Below are positions 9,657-18,259 of a stretch of 22,451 nt of DNA, piece after piece. A program made the translations under genes and the position numbers. The notes below the pieces were generated by a model, which saw only the letters and a list, made by a program, of their open reading frames with translations, did not search any database and had not been told where the DNA came from. Position 1 is the stretch's first letter. The number at the start of each line of letters is the position of its first letter. The stretch is from Chondrus crispus (Eukaryota > Rhodophyta > Florideophyceae > Gigartinales > Gigartinaceae), in contig NW_005178584.1 of assembly GCF_000350225.1 (NCBI RefSeq), forward strand, positions 1-22,451. The letters run 5' to 3'.

Positions 9657-10832
9657 GAGCGAGGGTTGAAATTAGACTATTTGCGAGACGAAAATCTTAA
9701 ACTTCACTATGCCAAAAACTGATCATACTTCACCTTCATTTTGAAAGGTGGTAAATAAGTCATGGTGTACCTTGATGCACCTACAAGAGTCTAGGAAATA
9801 GTTTTGACTCATGCGAGAAAATGGTTTCGGAGAACAGCAAATATTCATCCCTGCGATCGACGAGCATTGTTTTCGAAGATTAAATGTAAACTCGCAAAAA
9901 GATCCTGACATGAGAAGGTTTCTGGGTGGCTCCGGGCTTTCTGTCTACTGAAACACGTATTGGAGGCGGAAAGGAGTTTGTCCTAATTTTTGACATACAA
10001 ATGCAGGGCATGCTGTATGTCCGAAAGTCTGGGAGTCTATCTTGAGACAACAGGAAAGCCATGTCTCGTTTACAGAGGATGTATTGAAGGAAAGGAAAGG
10101 ATAGAGGGGGGATCACGAACCGTCAGTGAGCCTGTCGAAGAGATTGATATTCTGTTGACGGCCTGTACTCCGTGGAAAGAAGAGCAGCTTTTTCCTGTGA
10201 CAATGATCAAGTCTCACTCCTTGTGAAGAATTAGAACAAGACTTCAGGTGCTGATGCTGAGCATCCCAATACACGCAGTGATATGATAGTGGCTGTGTAT
10301 GTCTGAGCATAATTCAAATGGTTAGGAACTGACTCGGTTTTTTGAAGATCCCTTTGCCTTCGCCTTCGCCTCAATTTACAGTCTAACTAAACATTCCCAG
10401 TATGAATGCAATTGTTTTCTATTGTGTACAAAGATATTGGGTTTTGAGGTTTCAGCACTGTACTGCACAAAGTTTTCTACGAGGCATAGAGCGAAGGCCT
10501 GAGAAATTTCTCCCGTACAGTTCCGTATACACGATGCCCAGTGTGGAGATCAGGAATCGGCTCGAAAGTTGCCGTGAGGACGAAGATAGAGTTGAAAAGG
10601 TAGAGGCGTTGTGAGTATTCGGACAAAGGATGCCGCAGTTGATTTCATAACCGTAAGGAGATGCATGTATGATAAGTCATGATGCTGTGGTGGTGGAGCA
10701 GAAGGGCATATTGGGAGGATGCAGTCGTGTGGCTTGGACCAGTTTTACCTGCAGTCGGCCAACGTAAAGTCCACCACTCTCGTTTTCTTAAACGCTTGAT
10801 AGAGTTTAGTCTGTCTCCCAGTTTTTACTGTC

Positions 10833-10858
10833 TATATACATATGTATATATATATATG
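10833..10858. repeat. TA-rich microsatellite with 18-bp palindrome
   Basis: TATATACATATGTATATA (10833-10850) is a perfect palindrome and continues into an AT-dinucleotide run. Confidence 0.7.
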
Positions 10859-11284
10859 TTCACAGCACACTGCGACTTGACTTTAACAGACCGGTGAAAA
10901 GGTAAGATACCTGGAGATGCTAAGAAAACAATGAGAATATAACAAGAAACCGGGAAACACGGGATTTCGCTCAGGATAGAAGTGCCAGGGTGTGAGCCTG
11001 GGAGGGAGGTACAATGCTGGATCACTCCGACGTGGCCGACGTCAGTATCCTACATCGTGGTTTCTTATTGTGATGAGCCAAGCTATCCTCCAGGTTCGAT
11101 GGGTGGAAGAAGTTGAAATGGTGGGTACTGTTGGACATGTGTATAGCGACGGCTGTCTTGTTATAGGGTTCGATAGGAGTGGACGGACCTGTGTGGTCAA
11201 TCCGCGGAAAATTTGTAGAACGGGAGCAGCCCTCTGTCTTTAATAGTGGTAGAAATTCACGTTTTTCGGGGATATGAAGAGAGG

Positions 11285-11408
11285 TAGCTTAGGAAATGGG
11301 CCTTTCTCGAAAGTTCCGCGTTCAATTCACAAGTAAACATGAATAATAGCTTAGGAAATGGGCCTTTCTCGAAAGTTCCGTGTTCAATTCACAAGTAAAC
11401 ATGAATAA
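11285..11408. repeat. 62-bp tandem duplication, two copies
   Basis: Copy 1 is 11285-11346 and copy 2 is 11347-11408, both starting TAGCTTAGGAAATGGGCC. They differ at one position (C in TTCCGCG versus T in TTCCGTG). The near identity indicates a recent event. The unit has no reading frame of note. Confidence 0.92.
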
Positions 11409-12424
11409 TGCCTCGTAGATGTCTTGTATGCTGTAGTTACAGGCAGAGATTGAGCATGAGGAGACACCGTCGCCCACTCAATAAAGCATTCGTCGCCCCC
11501 GCGTCCCAGGGGGGAGCGGGACAGTTATGAGTTGTAGAACGAAGTATTCAGGGATCCCAACTTGGCATCCTACGTTTTCTTTTCAAAAGGCGGTTTATCA
11601 TGTTTGTATGCACTTGGGTTCGGCAGTGAAGGAAGCACAGGGAGCTGCGAGCAGATCAAAATGGCAGCACCGGTTGCTGTCACCATCCCAAGCTTTGGCA
11701 TTGTCCTTTGCTGCAAACATCGAGTTGTGTCGCGGGGGACGGTCTTGTCATGTCCATTTCTCTGCTCTCACCCATTCTGACTGGGAGCCCTCTGGCTGCT
11801 GCGCACGTTCTCACATGTCCTGTTTTCTCCCGCCTTCCCACCCTCTCTCGAGCTCTCCAAGTTCTTTCTCACATGTGTTTTCTCTTTGCTAGTGTTTATC
11901 TGACCGGAGCTTGTCCTCATCTGAGGCAAGCTGTTTTTTTAAAAAATGGATGAAATGGAACAATTTAAAAGCTACCTTGAATATTATTTTATTAGCGTAC
12001 TTGTTTTCGGCAATAGCATCACGCAGAACGCCGGGATAGGAGCTTTGAATACGCAGAACGATTAAGAATGTAATGCAGATTTAATCCGACGTTTTTAGTT
12101 TTTGAAGTTATTTTACATGCGGTTTTAAGGTGGTTTAAAAAACCAGGCACATCTAAAAACGACCAGGAAGAACATGCAATTCTCGCAAAGTTCTTTCCGA
12201 TCCCAGGGCAGGAGCCATGTACGGTGGCGGGGGTATGTTTTTCTTTCTTGTCAAGAAAGCCCAAGTCCAGAAAAAAAATAAGTCGAAAAGTGTCCTCATA
12301 TGACAACAACGGTTCAATAGTAGCGAGAAGGCTGTTTTTTTATATTCTACTGGCCAACCCCTCAGGGATTACCGAGTTTCCTTACATTACAGTATACGGT
12401 AGTGTACAGTACGTGGGCATCTAA

Positions 12425-12920
12425 GGGTGACCCCACCGCCAACAAAATTTCAGTCCTAAAATTCCAACTACTAAAGTTTGGACCGATGGAAGAGATTTTG
12501 AACCCCACCGCGCCAGCATTTGTCCTAAAGTTTAGAATTTGGGCAGGATTCTTTTCCAAACCAAAATTATTTGGTCGAGATTTTTGTCCAAAGCGCCGTT
12601 TGGGCGAGCTTTGTTCTACAGTAACGGTACAGAAAACATCTGAATTTCATGTGCTTACAGCTCTACCAAAGCTCTTCCAAATGGCTTTTGCGCCAATTGT
12701 GAAACAGACGCGTGCAGTAGCTTGCTTCTTTGCGCCAAATTGTAGCCTAATTGGAGTGACCCTGAATATGATAGAAGTATCGTGTTACAGGCGCGGTGGG
12801 GTTCATCTCTGAATCACCACCTCCCCCAAAGCGCGGCTTGATTAAAAGATAGTAGATCCAATTACCGGAGGACAACTGTCTGCTTTTTGCGATTTTGGGC
12901 AAGGCGCGGTGGGGTCACCC
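12425..12920. mobile_element. Non-autonomous TIR transposon (MITE-like), TAA target duplication
   Basis: The ends are a perfect 15-bp inverted repeat, GGGTGACCCCACCGC at 12425-12439 and its complement at 12906-12920. TAA flanks both ends (12422-12424 and 12921-12923). A 3-bp TAA/TTA duplication with G-rich ends is typical of PIF/Harbinger-type elements and their Tourist-like MITEs. Inside is a second perfect inverted pair of 16 bp, TGAACCCCACCGCGCC at 12499-12514 and its complement at 12790-12805, which is a variant of the end sequence. The element therefore has four copies of the CCCCACCGC motif in mirrored order. At 496 bp it carries no transposase; the one open frame through it starts outside the left end and is probably chance. 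Confidence 0.75.
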
Positions 12921-13013
12921 TAAGCCGAGAGAAGTCGGGCAGTACGTGATAGTACCTTCAATAGTGTTCTGCATCACAACATGCAGGAGTAAGCGTTTGT
13001 GGTGTGTGTAGTG

Positions 13014-13031
13014 AAGGGTACCGGTACCCTT
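13014..13031. repeat. Perfect 18-bp palindrome
   Basis: AAGGGTACCGGTACCCTT is fully self-complementary with no loop. It could be a dimer-binding site, but no promoter elements can be tied to it. Confidence 0.6.
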
Positions 13032-13146
13032 GGTAAGTTACCTGCTATCCACTGTGTGCCGTTGGTTGGATACGACATGTCCGACATTTTGTATGGGTGC
13101 CGCGCTGCAGTACAAATCCGCACTTCTGCGACGTACTATGAAAACT

Positions 13147-13169
13147 GGTCCTCTGTAGTACAGAGGACC
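13147..13169. repeat. Perfect 10-bp stem, 3-nt loop hairpin
   Basis: GGTCCTCTGT and ACAGAGGACC flank AGT. It lies about 120 bp after the 18-bp palindrome and about 390 bp before the membrane-protein gene. Confidence 0.6.
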
Positions 13170-13317
13170 CACATACAGACTCTGTACATGCTGTACCCGC
13201 CTCCTCCTCTGCTCGTGCGAGTGCGAGCACTCCCTATTTGCCAGATCCTGCCCACCGCAGTCCTTCATGTACCCTTACAACATGGGTATAACATCTCCTC
13301 GTGCGGTTACAATCGTC

Positions 13318-13558
13318 CTCACGATCAGCAACGATCATGCCTTTCCCGTCTTTCAATCCTACCTTTATCTCCCGATTCCTTCGTCGTCATTTCGTCCAGC
13401 TTCTTCGAGCTTACCCACAGTCCGTTGCCCACGCCCTGATGGCCACGCCTTGATGCCCACCTGTGTATACCTTCCTCCCACTGTGCGTGCTTCCCACTTC
13501 TTCTCCAACATCCCATTTCGGACACACGTGTGAGATTGGCTTCCCCCGCTTTCCCGTT
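13318..13558 (+). promoter_or_regulatory. Pyrimidine-rich upstream region of the membrane-protein gene
   Basis: The plus strand is strongly C/T-rich here, with blocks such as CCTTTCCCGTCTTTC and ATTCCTTCGTCGTC. The skew stops near the ATG at 13559. No clear TATA box is seen. This looks like a pyrimidine-rich core promoter or 5' UTR; it is inferred only from composition and position. Confidence 0.35.
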
Positions 13559-14602
13559 ATGCGCTTTGACGATGAAGTCGCAAAAGAAATAGCAGCCTGG
13601 GCGGACATTGTCTCCATGTTCATCCTCGCCGTATGTTTCGTTATCGCCGGTCTTTCTCCTTGTCGCAAAGTCTGGGGTTGGCCGCCTGCCCGCATCATTT
13701 CACAACTCGCAGTCTTTTCCATCGCCGTCATTTGGAGCGTCTTCCGCTTCATCATTGAGGGCATTTTCAAAGAGGCCGGGCCGCGCGAGTTTCTCACCGC
13801 TACCATCTTCTACCTCGGCCGCTGGGTCTGGTTGTACTGGCGCATCATGCGTCCCAAGTCCAAGTACGCCCGCGTGTTCAAGGTTGCTCGCGCCTTGCGC
13901 AACTTGGACGTCTTGCGCGTCGGCTTCAGCAGTGACCCTACGAAAATCACCAATGGCACTTCTGCGTGGGAAGTCGTCTTGAGAAAGGGAGTAGCGTATA
14001 AGAGCTCGGGCAAAGAATACTGGAGAGGAAACGTTGTCAATGAACATTATTGCTCAGAGGTCCAGACCTGGCAGGTACACCTTGTAGAAAGAAAATTACA
14101 TGCATCTATGTTGGATAGCTTTGGCACTATCGAATATTTGGACGCCAATCAGAAAAGCCTCAACGCTGCCTATCAGGCCTTTTACGAAGTTGCAATAACA
14201 GCCGTGGGATATCGTCCGATGAGAGAAAACGAATCCCCAAACGAAACCCCACCCGGTGATGGTTATTTCGTCTTGCCCCAGGCTCCGCAGAGATCGTGGG
14301 CTACGACGAGGCCTGAAACGAATCAAGTCCGCAACGGTTCTGCGGAGGTCAATTTTGCTCCCTTCTTTGCTCGCTGGAGCGGCTTGCCTGTTCAATGGAT
14401 AGCAACCATGGTCGGTGCCGAGGACATGCGACCCATCGGCTGGGTCGCTAGACGTGTTGCAGCAGATGCCATATCTTTCATCAACACTGGAAAACATTTC
14501 AGAACTGAAGAACAAGTTAAGGTTATCAATCAGTGTCTGGGGAAGACTCTACAAGCCCATTTTCGTGAAGACTCTCCTGCCGACGTGAAAATCGATGTTT
14601 GA
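13559..14602 (+). CDS. Putative multi-pass membrane protein of unknown function, 347 residues
   Basis: This is the longest clean ATG-to-stop gene in the window. The frame is open further upstream, but ATG at 13559 (MRFDDEVAKE) is the first ATG and follows the pyrimidine-rich leader. Three hydrophobic segments lie near the N terminus, at about residues 17-32 (MFILAVCFVIAGL), 47-68 (IISQLAVFSIAVIWS) and 78-94 (TATIFYLGRWVWLYW). A basic stretch follows (RPKSKYARVFKVARALRN, about 98-115), then some 230 mostly soluble residues rich in aromatic and polar residues with one Cys at 165. There is no signal peptide of the classic kind and no motif I recognise. It is intronless, with C/G-ending codons common in its first third. 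The short acidic N terminus and the basic loop after the last hydrophobic segment suggest a membrane anchor with a large cytosolic domain; this is inference. Confidence 0.75.
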   Translation: MRFDDEVAKEIAAWADIVSMFILAVCFVIAGLSPCRKVWGWPPARIISQLAVFSIAVIWSVFRFIIEGIFKEAGPREFLTATIFYLGRWVWLYWRIMRPKSKYARVFKVARALRNLDVLRVGFSSDPTKITNGTSAWEVVLRKGVAYKSSGKEYWRGNVVNEHYCSEVQTWQVHLVERKLHASMLDSFGTIEYLDANQKSLNAAYQAFYEVAITAVGYRPMRENESPNETPPGDGYFVLPQAPQRSWATTRPETNQVRNGSAEVNFAPFFARWSGLPVQWIATMVGAEDMRPIGWVARRVAADAISFINTGKHFRTEEQVKVINQCLGKTLQAHFREDSPADVKIDV

Positions 14603-15790
14603 GCGCCAGGCCACGGTAGGAAGCCGAAGGGAGCTGATGAAATACTGGTGCGTATTCTGTGAAGGAGGATTGATGAAAAATGACAAAATGTTTCATCAAC
14701 CAAGCGGCACGCTGAGTCTGCTTCAAGCCATCCGTGCCATTGAGTCTGATGAAGAGTTGAAAACGTGATCCGTCGCTTGTTGCAATCCCACGCACAATGT
14801 TCTCTTCTAACCGATTAGGACAGAGGTACACAGAAGAACTATTGGCGTTTCATTGGCGGTTTTGACGCTCACGTCTCAGTAGTACTGTGCGTGGGTTGCC
14901 TTTGCTAGCGCTCCGAATTCAGGGCCCAGGACACTTCACCCATGTCTTAATAGTTTGTATGTTACGAACCTGAAAATCAGAGACAAGTCGGATGTGGCTC
15001 TCGGCAGAATCCTCGTTGGCTGAGCAAGCGATTCCAGGTTCCCCCTGCCCATCTTCGGATTCCAATCCACATGCAGTACTCACGATGACGTCGCAAGCAA
15101 TGCTCATTATTTTGATACTGTTTGAGTCTGAAAATTACGCGAGGAGTTGGTAGTAGCGCACTGGAGATTCCTCGTTGGACTTTCATGCGATACCGATTCT
15201 GCTGTGCTTCCCTTTGGATGCAAACTGAGTCAGGGACTTTCTACCTGGCACCTATCCAGTCCCGTACATTTGTATAACATAGGTTTTCGAATGTCGGTCA
15301 GCAGTGATTGGCTTCTTTATTTACACAGAAACACTATGTAGTTTTGTATACAATCCCTCCTTTTTAGGGCGAAGGACAAGTGCAGTAAAGACAGAGGTCA
15401 AATGGCATCATGCCTAACATCTGAAATACAATCGGCGACAGCCTCGCAGCAGTTTTTCTGAATCCGGCTGGCGCTGTCACAGGCGCAAAGGGATAGGTGC
15501 GTTTTTCTGCATGCCAGCGAACCCCGGAGTACTGTACCAAGGGTAAAGGGGGGGTGCGCTAATTGTCGAACGCTCGGTAATTGCCGACCATATATTTTAA
15601 ATACTTTTGACGCTCTTTCGCCCAGCCCGAGTGAGGCGTATGTCTTGAGATGCTATGATCCGTGAGCACGGGTAACATGCAGCGGGTAACAGCTCATACG
15701 CCCCATACCAGCGGGCCACTGCCAAAAATTAAAACTGCGCGAATACAGAAATTATTTAAAATTATGAGTTGACATTCAGGAATCTATACA
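14603..15790. other. Intergenic, nothing recognised
   Basis: No frame above chance, no RNA gene and no clear repeat was found between the membrane-protein gene and the AT-rich repeats at 15.8 kb. Confidence 0.5.
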
Positions 15791-15794
15791 TTAG

Positions 15795-15842
15795 TTTAAC
15801 ACACTATTTAATAACATATTATTTTAACACATTATTTAATAA
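15795..15842. repeat. AT-rich short tandem repeat
   Basis: TTTAACACACTATTTAATAA and TTTAACACATTATTTAATAA recur 28 bp apart with a single difference. Confidence 0.7.
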
Positions 15843-15887
15843 ATTCGCACTCATGAAGAATTGAACTCGCGACCAAAAGAAAAGGGT

Positions 15888-15986
15888 AGCAGGGGAGTGG
15901 TATCGAAGCACACCACCCCTGCTAAAACCCCTTCTCCGTCGAGTGGTACCGAAGCACACCACCCCTGCTAAAACCCCTTCTCCGTC
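15888..15986. repeat. 46-bp tandem duplication with hairpin
   Basis: Units 15895-15940 and 15941-15986 differ at one base (GGTATCG versus GGTACCG). At its left edge AGCAGGG..GTGGT (15888-15901) pairs with ACCACCCCTGCT (15912-15923), making a 12-bp stem with a 2-nt bulge. It gives in-frame repeats in antisense frames that mimic a protein. Confidence 0.85.
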
Positions 15987-16071
15987 GTCCCGCCTTCGCG
16001 TGTGCACCACTCCCGCCCGACCTTTCTGGCGGTAGCAGTAGTAAATTTCCAACCAATTTATACCAGACCAT

Positions 16072-16116
16072 CTCGTGCTACAGTACCGACCCCCCAAAAA
16101 ATAAATTTGAATAAAA
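16072..16116 (+). mobile_element. Retroelement-like 3' tail fragment
   Basis: The plus strand reads CTCGTGCTACAGTACCGACC, then C and A runs, then ATTTGAATAAAA (16105-16116). Copies A and B end with the same order: CGTG or ATGCCACTG, a TA..CGG block, a C run, then ATTTGAATAAAA. No upstream coding homology is visible. It is either a severely truncated copy of the same family or a non-autonomous element borrowing that tail. A second C-rich/AATAAAA stretch follows at 16193-16229. Confidence 0.4.
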
Positions 16117-16239
16117 ATGCATTCAAAAAATAAATAAATGATATTAGTAGGTACATGAATCCCTAGAATTGTATCTGTAAGCGCACCCCTCATGTACAGT
16201 ATTGATAAATTTACCCCCCAAAATAAAAGGGCACCCCAC

Positions 16240-16385
16240 CTCGTCAGAAGCCCGCGACGACATAGTTGAGCCCTCCGCCGTTGTCGCCGACCCCCCGCCC
16301 GCCCGCGCCAAGCTGCCGTTGATGGTGCAGGCTCCGAGCGTCCCGCCTCCTGCCACCGCCGCCCGAGCCCGCCCATGCAAGAAAA
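16240..16385 (+). repeat. GC-rich dispersed repeat, copy 2
   Basis: This matches the minus strand of the first 260 bp. CTCCGCCGTTGTCGCCG at 16273-16289 is exact, and later blocks such as GCGTCCCGC and CCACCGC occur in the same order. As in copy 1, a retroelement-like 3' end lies immediately before it in the same relative orientation. Open frames on both strands here are composition artefacts or relics. Confidence 0.5.
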
Positions 16386-16740
16386 GGTCCCTCCTGCCGT
16401 CTTGACAGCTACGCCCGCTCCCGGCCTTACACTTACCGCCGCACCCGTCTCCCCTCATCCGCCGAGATTCGCCTTTGCCCCGGCCTCCCGACGCAGCCAA
16501 GTGCAGAGTAGAGTCATCGGCATGCCGCTCTACCGCTCCCTTGCCTCCCCTCCCTTTCCTTCATGGCCTGCGACACCGGTACCCTGACCACCGTCCGCGC
16601 GCACTGGCTCCCGCGCCAGCTCATCCTGCTTCCGCCGTTGCCGTACCTCGGGCCCCATCTCACGCTTGGCGGAGCGCCCGCGCTATCCTCCGCCGCGCAA
16701 GCGCACTACTGACCCCGTGTTCCTCTCCTTCCCGCACACC

Positions 16741-17136
16741 CCCTCGCTCTGGTGCACCGTGTGGCTCTCGAGCGGGAACTGCTTGCCCATGAGGGTGTGC
16801 TCGCCGGAGTGGTGGAAGTGCCACGCGAGGGCCCAGTTCCAGCTGGCGGGGCCGGGCCGAGCGTTTACTCGGCGCGCACGAGCTTGGGCTGCGGGGCCAG
16901 CGGTGAGACGCCGACCGCCGCCGGAAAGTTGAGGGTGGCGGATCTCGCCCGCACCGCACGCGGAGAACTCCTCGTCCACTGACGACAGCGGCCCGTGCCC
17001 GTTCGTCCGCGTCGTGTCGTAGCTGTACGGCCCGTCCACAGCCCTCACCATCCCCCTCCGGCACCTCGCCCGTCGACGACGACGCGGCGAGGGAAAATAG
17101 GGCCGAGAGCAGCAGCGTGCAGACCTGGAGATTCAT
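16741..17136 (-). pseudogene. Decayed, truncated alpha-carbonic anhydrase
   Basis: The ATG at 17136 opens MNLQVCTLLLSALFSLAASS, a good secretory signal peptide. After STGEVPEG the frame shifts (near 17050) and continues as DGPYSYDTTRTNGHGP and EEFSACGAGEI, the usual start of the alpha-type enzyme domain. A second shift (near 16935) leads to LNFPAAVGVSPLAPQPKLVR, matching the conserved SPIN region. A stop follows, and in the other frame WHFHHSGEHTLMGKQFPLE then SHTVHQ appears. This holds the three zinc histidines (HxH and the later H), with the Glu in GEH and the ExH pair of the family. The C-terminal half is absent. An intact enzyme would hydrate CO2 outside the plasma membrane or in a secretory compartment. 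The frameshifts and missing half make this a relic unless the assembly is wrong. Confidence 0.7.
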
Positions 17137-17281
17137 CGTGCGGGCGTTGGGCGTGTTCGGGCGAGGGAGTGAGTGAGATAGTGTGGGGGGAGTGCAGGGG
17201 GCGGGCGGGGTACAAATATACATGCGGCTGCCGGCGAGGTGTAAGATCCCCTACGCCGCTAGCGGATGCTACGGAGGCAAG

Positions 17282-17343
17282 ACCCCGCCTCATTCTCATC
17301 ACCGGGAGGCAGGGCTCCCTGGGTGATGAGAATAAGGCGGGGT
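17282..17343. repeat. 62-nt hairpin with 22-bp arms
   Basis: Arms 17282-17303 and 17322-17343 are complementary except for one position (C17291 opposite A17334). The 18-nt loop contains its own 5-bp stem, GGGAG/CTCCC. It lies between the 5' ends of the two divergent gene relics. It could be a folded RNA (a short small-RNA precursor type), a relic of an inverted duplication, or a TIR pair. No Pol III signal is seen. Confidence 0.8.
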
Positions 17344-17464
17344 ACTGGGCGGGGCGTGTGTGGCGCAGCGTGTCCGGCGGGGCAGTCTGCCGCGGGCGGG
17401 CGGGGGCGCCGTACAGACGTGGCGGCACACGGGGGGCGGCGCGAACGTTAGGAAAAGCGAGAGA

Positions 17465-17944
17465 GTGAAAGCTAAGGAGGCGCGCCGCCGCATCCCCGCC
17501 GAGATCCTCCTCGCCCTCGATTACATCCACATACTGTTCGTTGTGTACCGCGACTTGAAGCTGGAGAACGTCCTGCTTGACCTGGACGGCCACGTCCGCA
17601 TCGCCGAGCCGACTTGGGCCTCATCAAGCTGCTGAGCAAGCGGAAGCACCCTTCCCAGAAGCCCCAGCCGCCCCCCTCGTCCAACCTCCGCATCACCCCG
17701 GCAAACCCCATCAACATGTCCGAGACCTTTTGCGGCACGCGCGAGTACGTCGCCCCAGAGATGCTCAGCGGCTGCGAGTGCGGACAGTTGGTTGACCTCT
17801 GGGTCTTTGGCATCGTCCGACTTCAAACCGCTCATCCGCGGCTTGCTCAACCGCAACCCCAACACTCGCCTTGGGCTCGGCCCAGATGGGATTACCGAAA
17901 TCGCTCTACAGTCACACCCAAGGGCATATACGCCATTGGTATGA
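17465..17944 (+). pseudogene. Decayed AGC-type Ser/Thr protein kinase, C-lobe only
   Basis: Frame 1 of 3 gives AEILLALDYIH then VVYRDLKLENVLLD, the catalytic loop with its Asp, Lys and Asn, and DGHVRIA. A tandem 5-bp duplication (GCCGA at 17603-17607 and 17608-17612) shifts the frame exactly at the metal-binding motif, which reads DLG in the next frame. That frame continues GLIKLLSKRKH, then ETFCGTREYVAPEMLSG, the activation segment, and VDLWVFGIV. A further shift and a deletion remove the following helices. The last piece reads FKPLIRGLLNRNPNTRLGLG and ends at a TGA at 17942-17944. The glycine loop, the ATP-anchoring Lys and the rest of the N-lobe are absent. The TFCGT..Y.APE and LL.R.P..RLG patterns point to the AGC group. 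It cannot make an active kinase as read. Confidence 0.75.
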
Positions 17945-18000
17945 CGTGCGCAGAGAGCAAATGGGATAGACAAATGCAGGACGAGGGCGGCCTGACATGA

Positions 18001-18188
18001 GGAAACGTCGCGTCGGGGTGCGGGGGAGCTAGGCGGGTGGTTTTCCAGGGGCGAAGTGCGGAGCGCGGAGCGGCAGGCTCGCGGCGTTTACGCCGGCGCG
18101 TGCGGCCGGGTGGCAGGCCACGCGCGCTTCTCATTCGCCGCATGGGCATACGTAGGCCCATGACTACAACAATAACGCTATCAATTCC
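18001..18188. other. Intergenic between kinase relic and two-exon gene
   Basis: GC-rich with a small 7-bp hairpin, CATGGGC/GCCCATG at 18141-18147 and 18156-18162. No gene was seen. Confidence 0.4.
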
Positions 18189-18197
18189 TATAAAATA
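18189..18197 (+). promoter_or_regulatory. TATA box of the two-exon gene
   Basis: TATAAAATA lies 71 bp before the ATG at 18260, followed by a C/T-rich leader. This spacing suits a start site near 18220 and a 5' UTR of about 40 nt. Confidence 0.5.
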
Positions 18198-18259
18198 CAT
18201 CATAACCCCAACCGTCCAGTACCATAACGCACCCGCCGTTTCCCTTTCGCCCCTCCCGT

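Larger units (their letters stand above)
3247..12421. other. Gene-poor stretch, about 9 kb
   Basis: I find no reading frame here with a recognisable domain, a credible length and an ATG start. Frames up to 197 codons occur but are of chance quality or start at non-ATG codons. The stretch holds simple G-runs, short perfect hairpins, a TA-rich microsatellite, a 62-bp tandem duplication and several TATA-like boxes (about 4500, 5954, 6123 and 9513), listed separately where useful. Introns could hide a split gene, but I see no second clear TACTAAC site. Old decayed transposon sequence is a likely origin, though I see no RT, integrase or transposase motif. Confidence 0.5.

Noticed and set aside
12402..12812. 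A 136-codon plus-strand frame across the TIR element
   Set aside because: It starts outside the left end of the element, uses a non-conserved context and shows no transposase motif; chance is the simplest explanation.
15857..15876. Minus strand GGTCGCGAGTTCAATTC resembling the T-arm of the tRNA-Thr gene
   Set aside because: No D-arm, anticodon arm or acceptor pairing can be drawn around it; too little for a tRNA or SINE head.
15897..15912. TGGTATCGAAGC resembling an LTR primer-binding site for initiator tRNA-Met
   Set aside because: It is interrupted relative to the usual TGGTATCAGAGC, no LTR ends lie upstream and no gag-pol sequence follows.
15819..16500. Two overlapping minus-strand frames of 185 and 118 codons
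   Set aside because: They run through the tandem 46-bp repeat, AT-rich tails and the GC-rich repeat; the in-frame repeats come from DNA duplication, not protein design.
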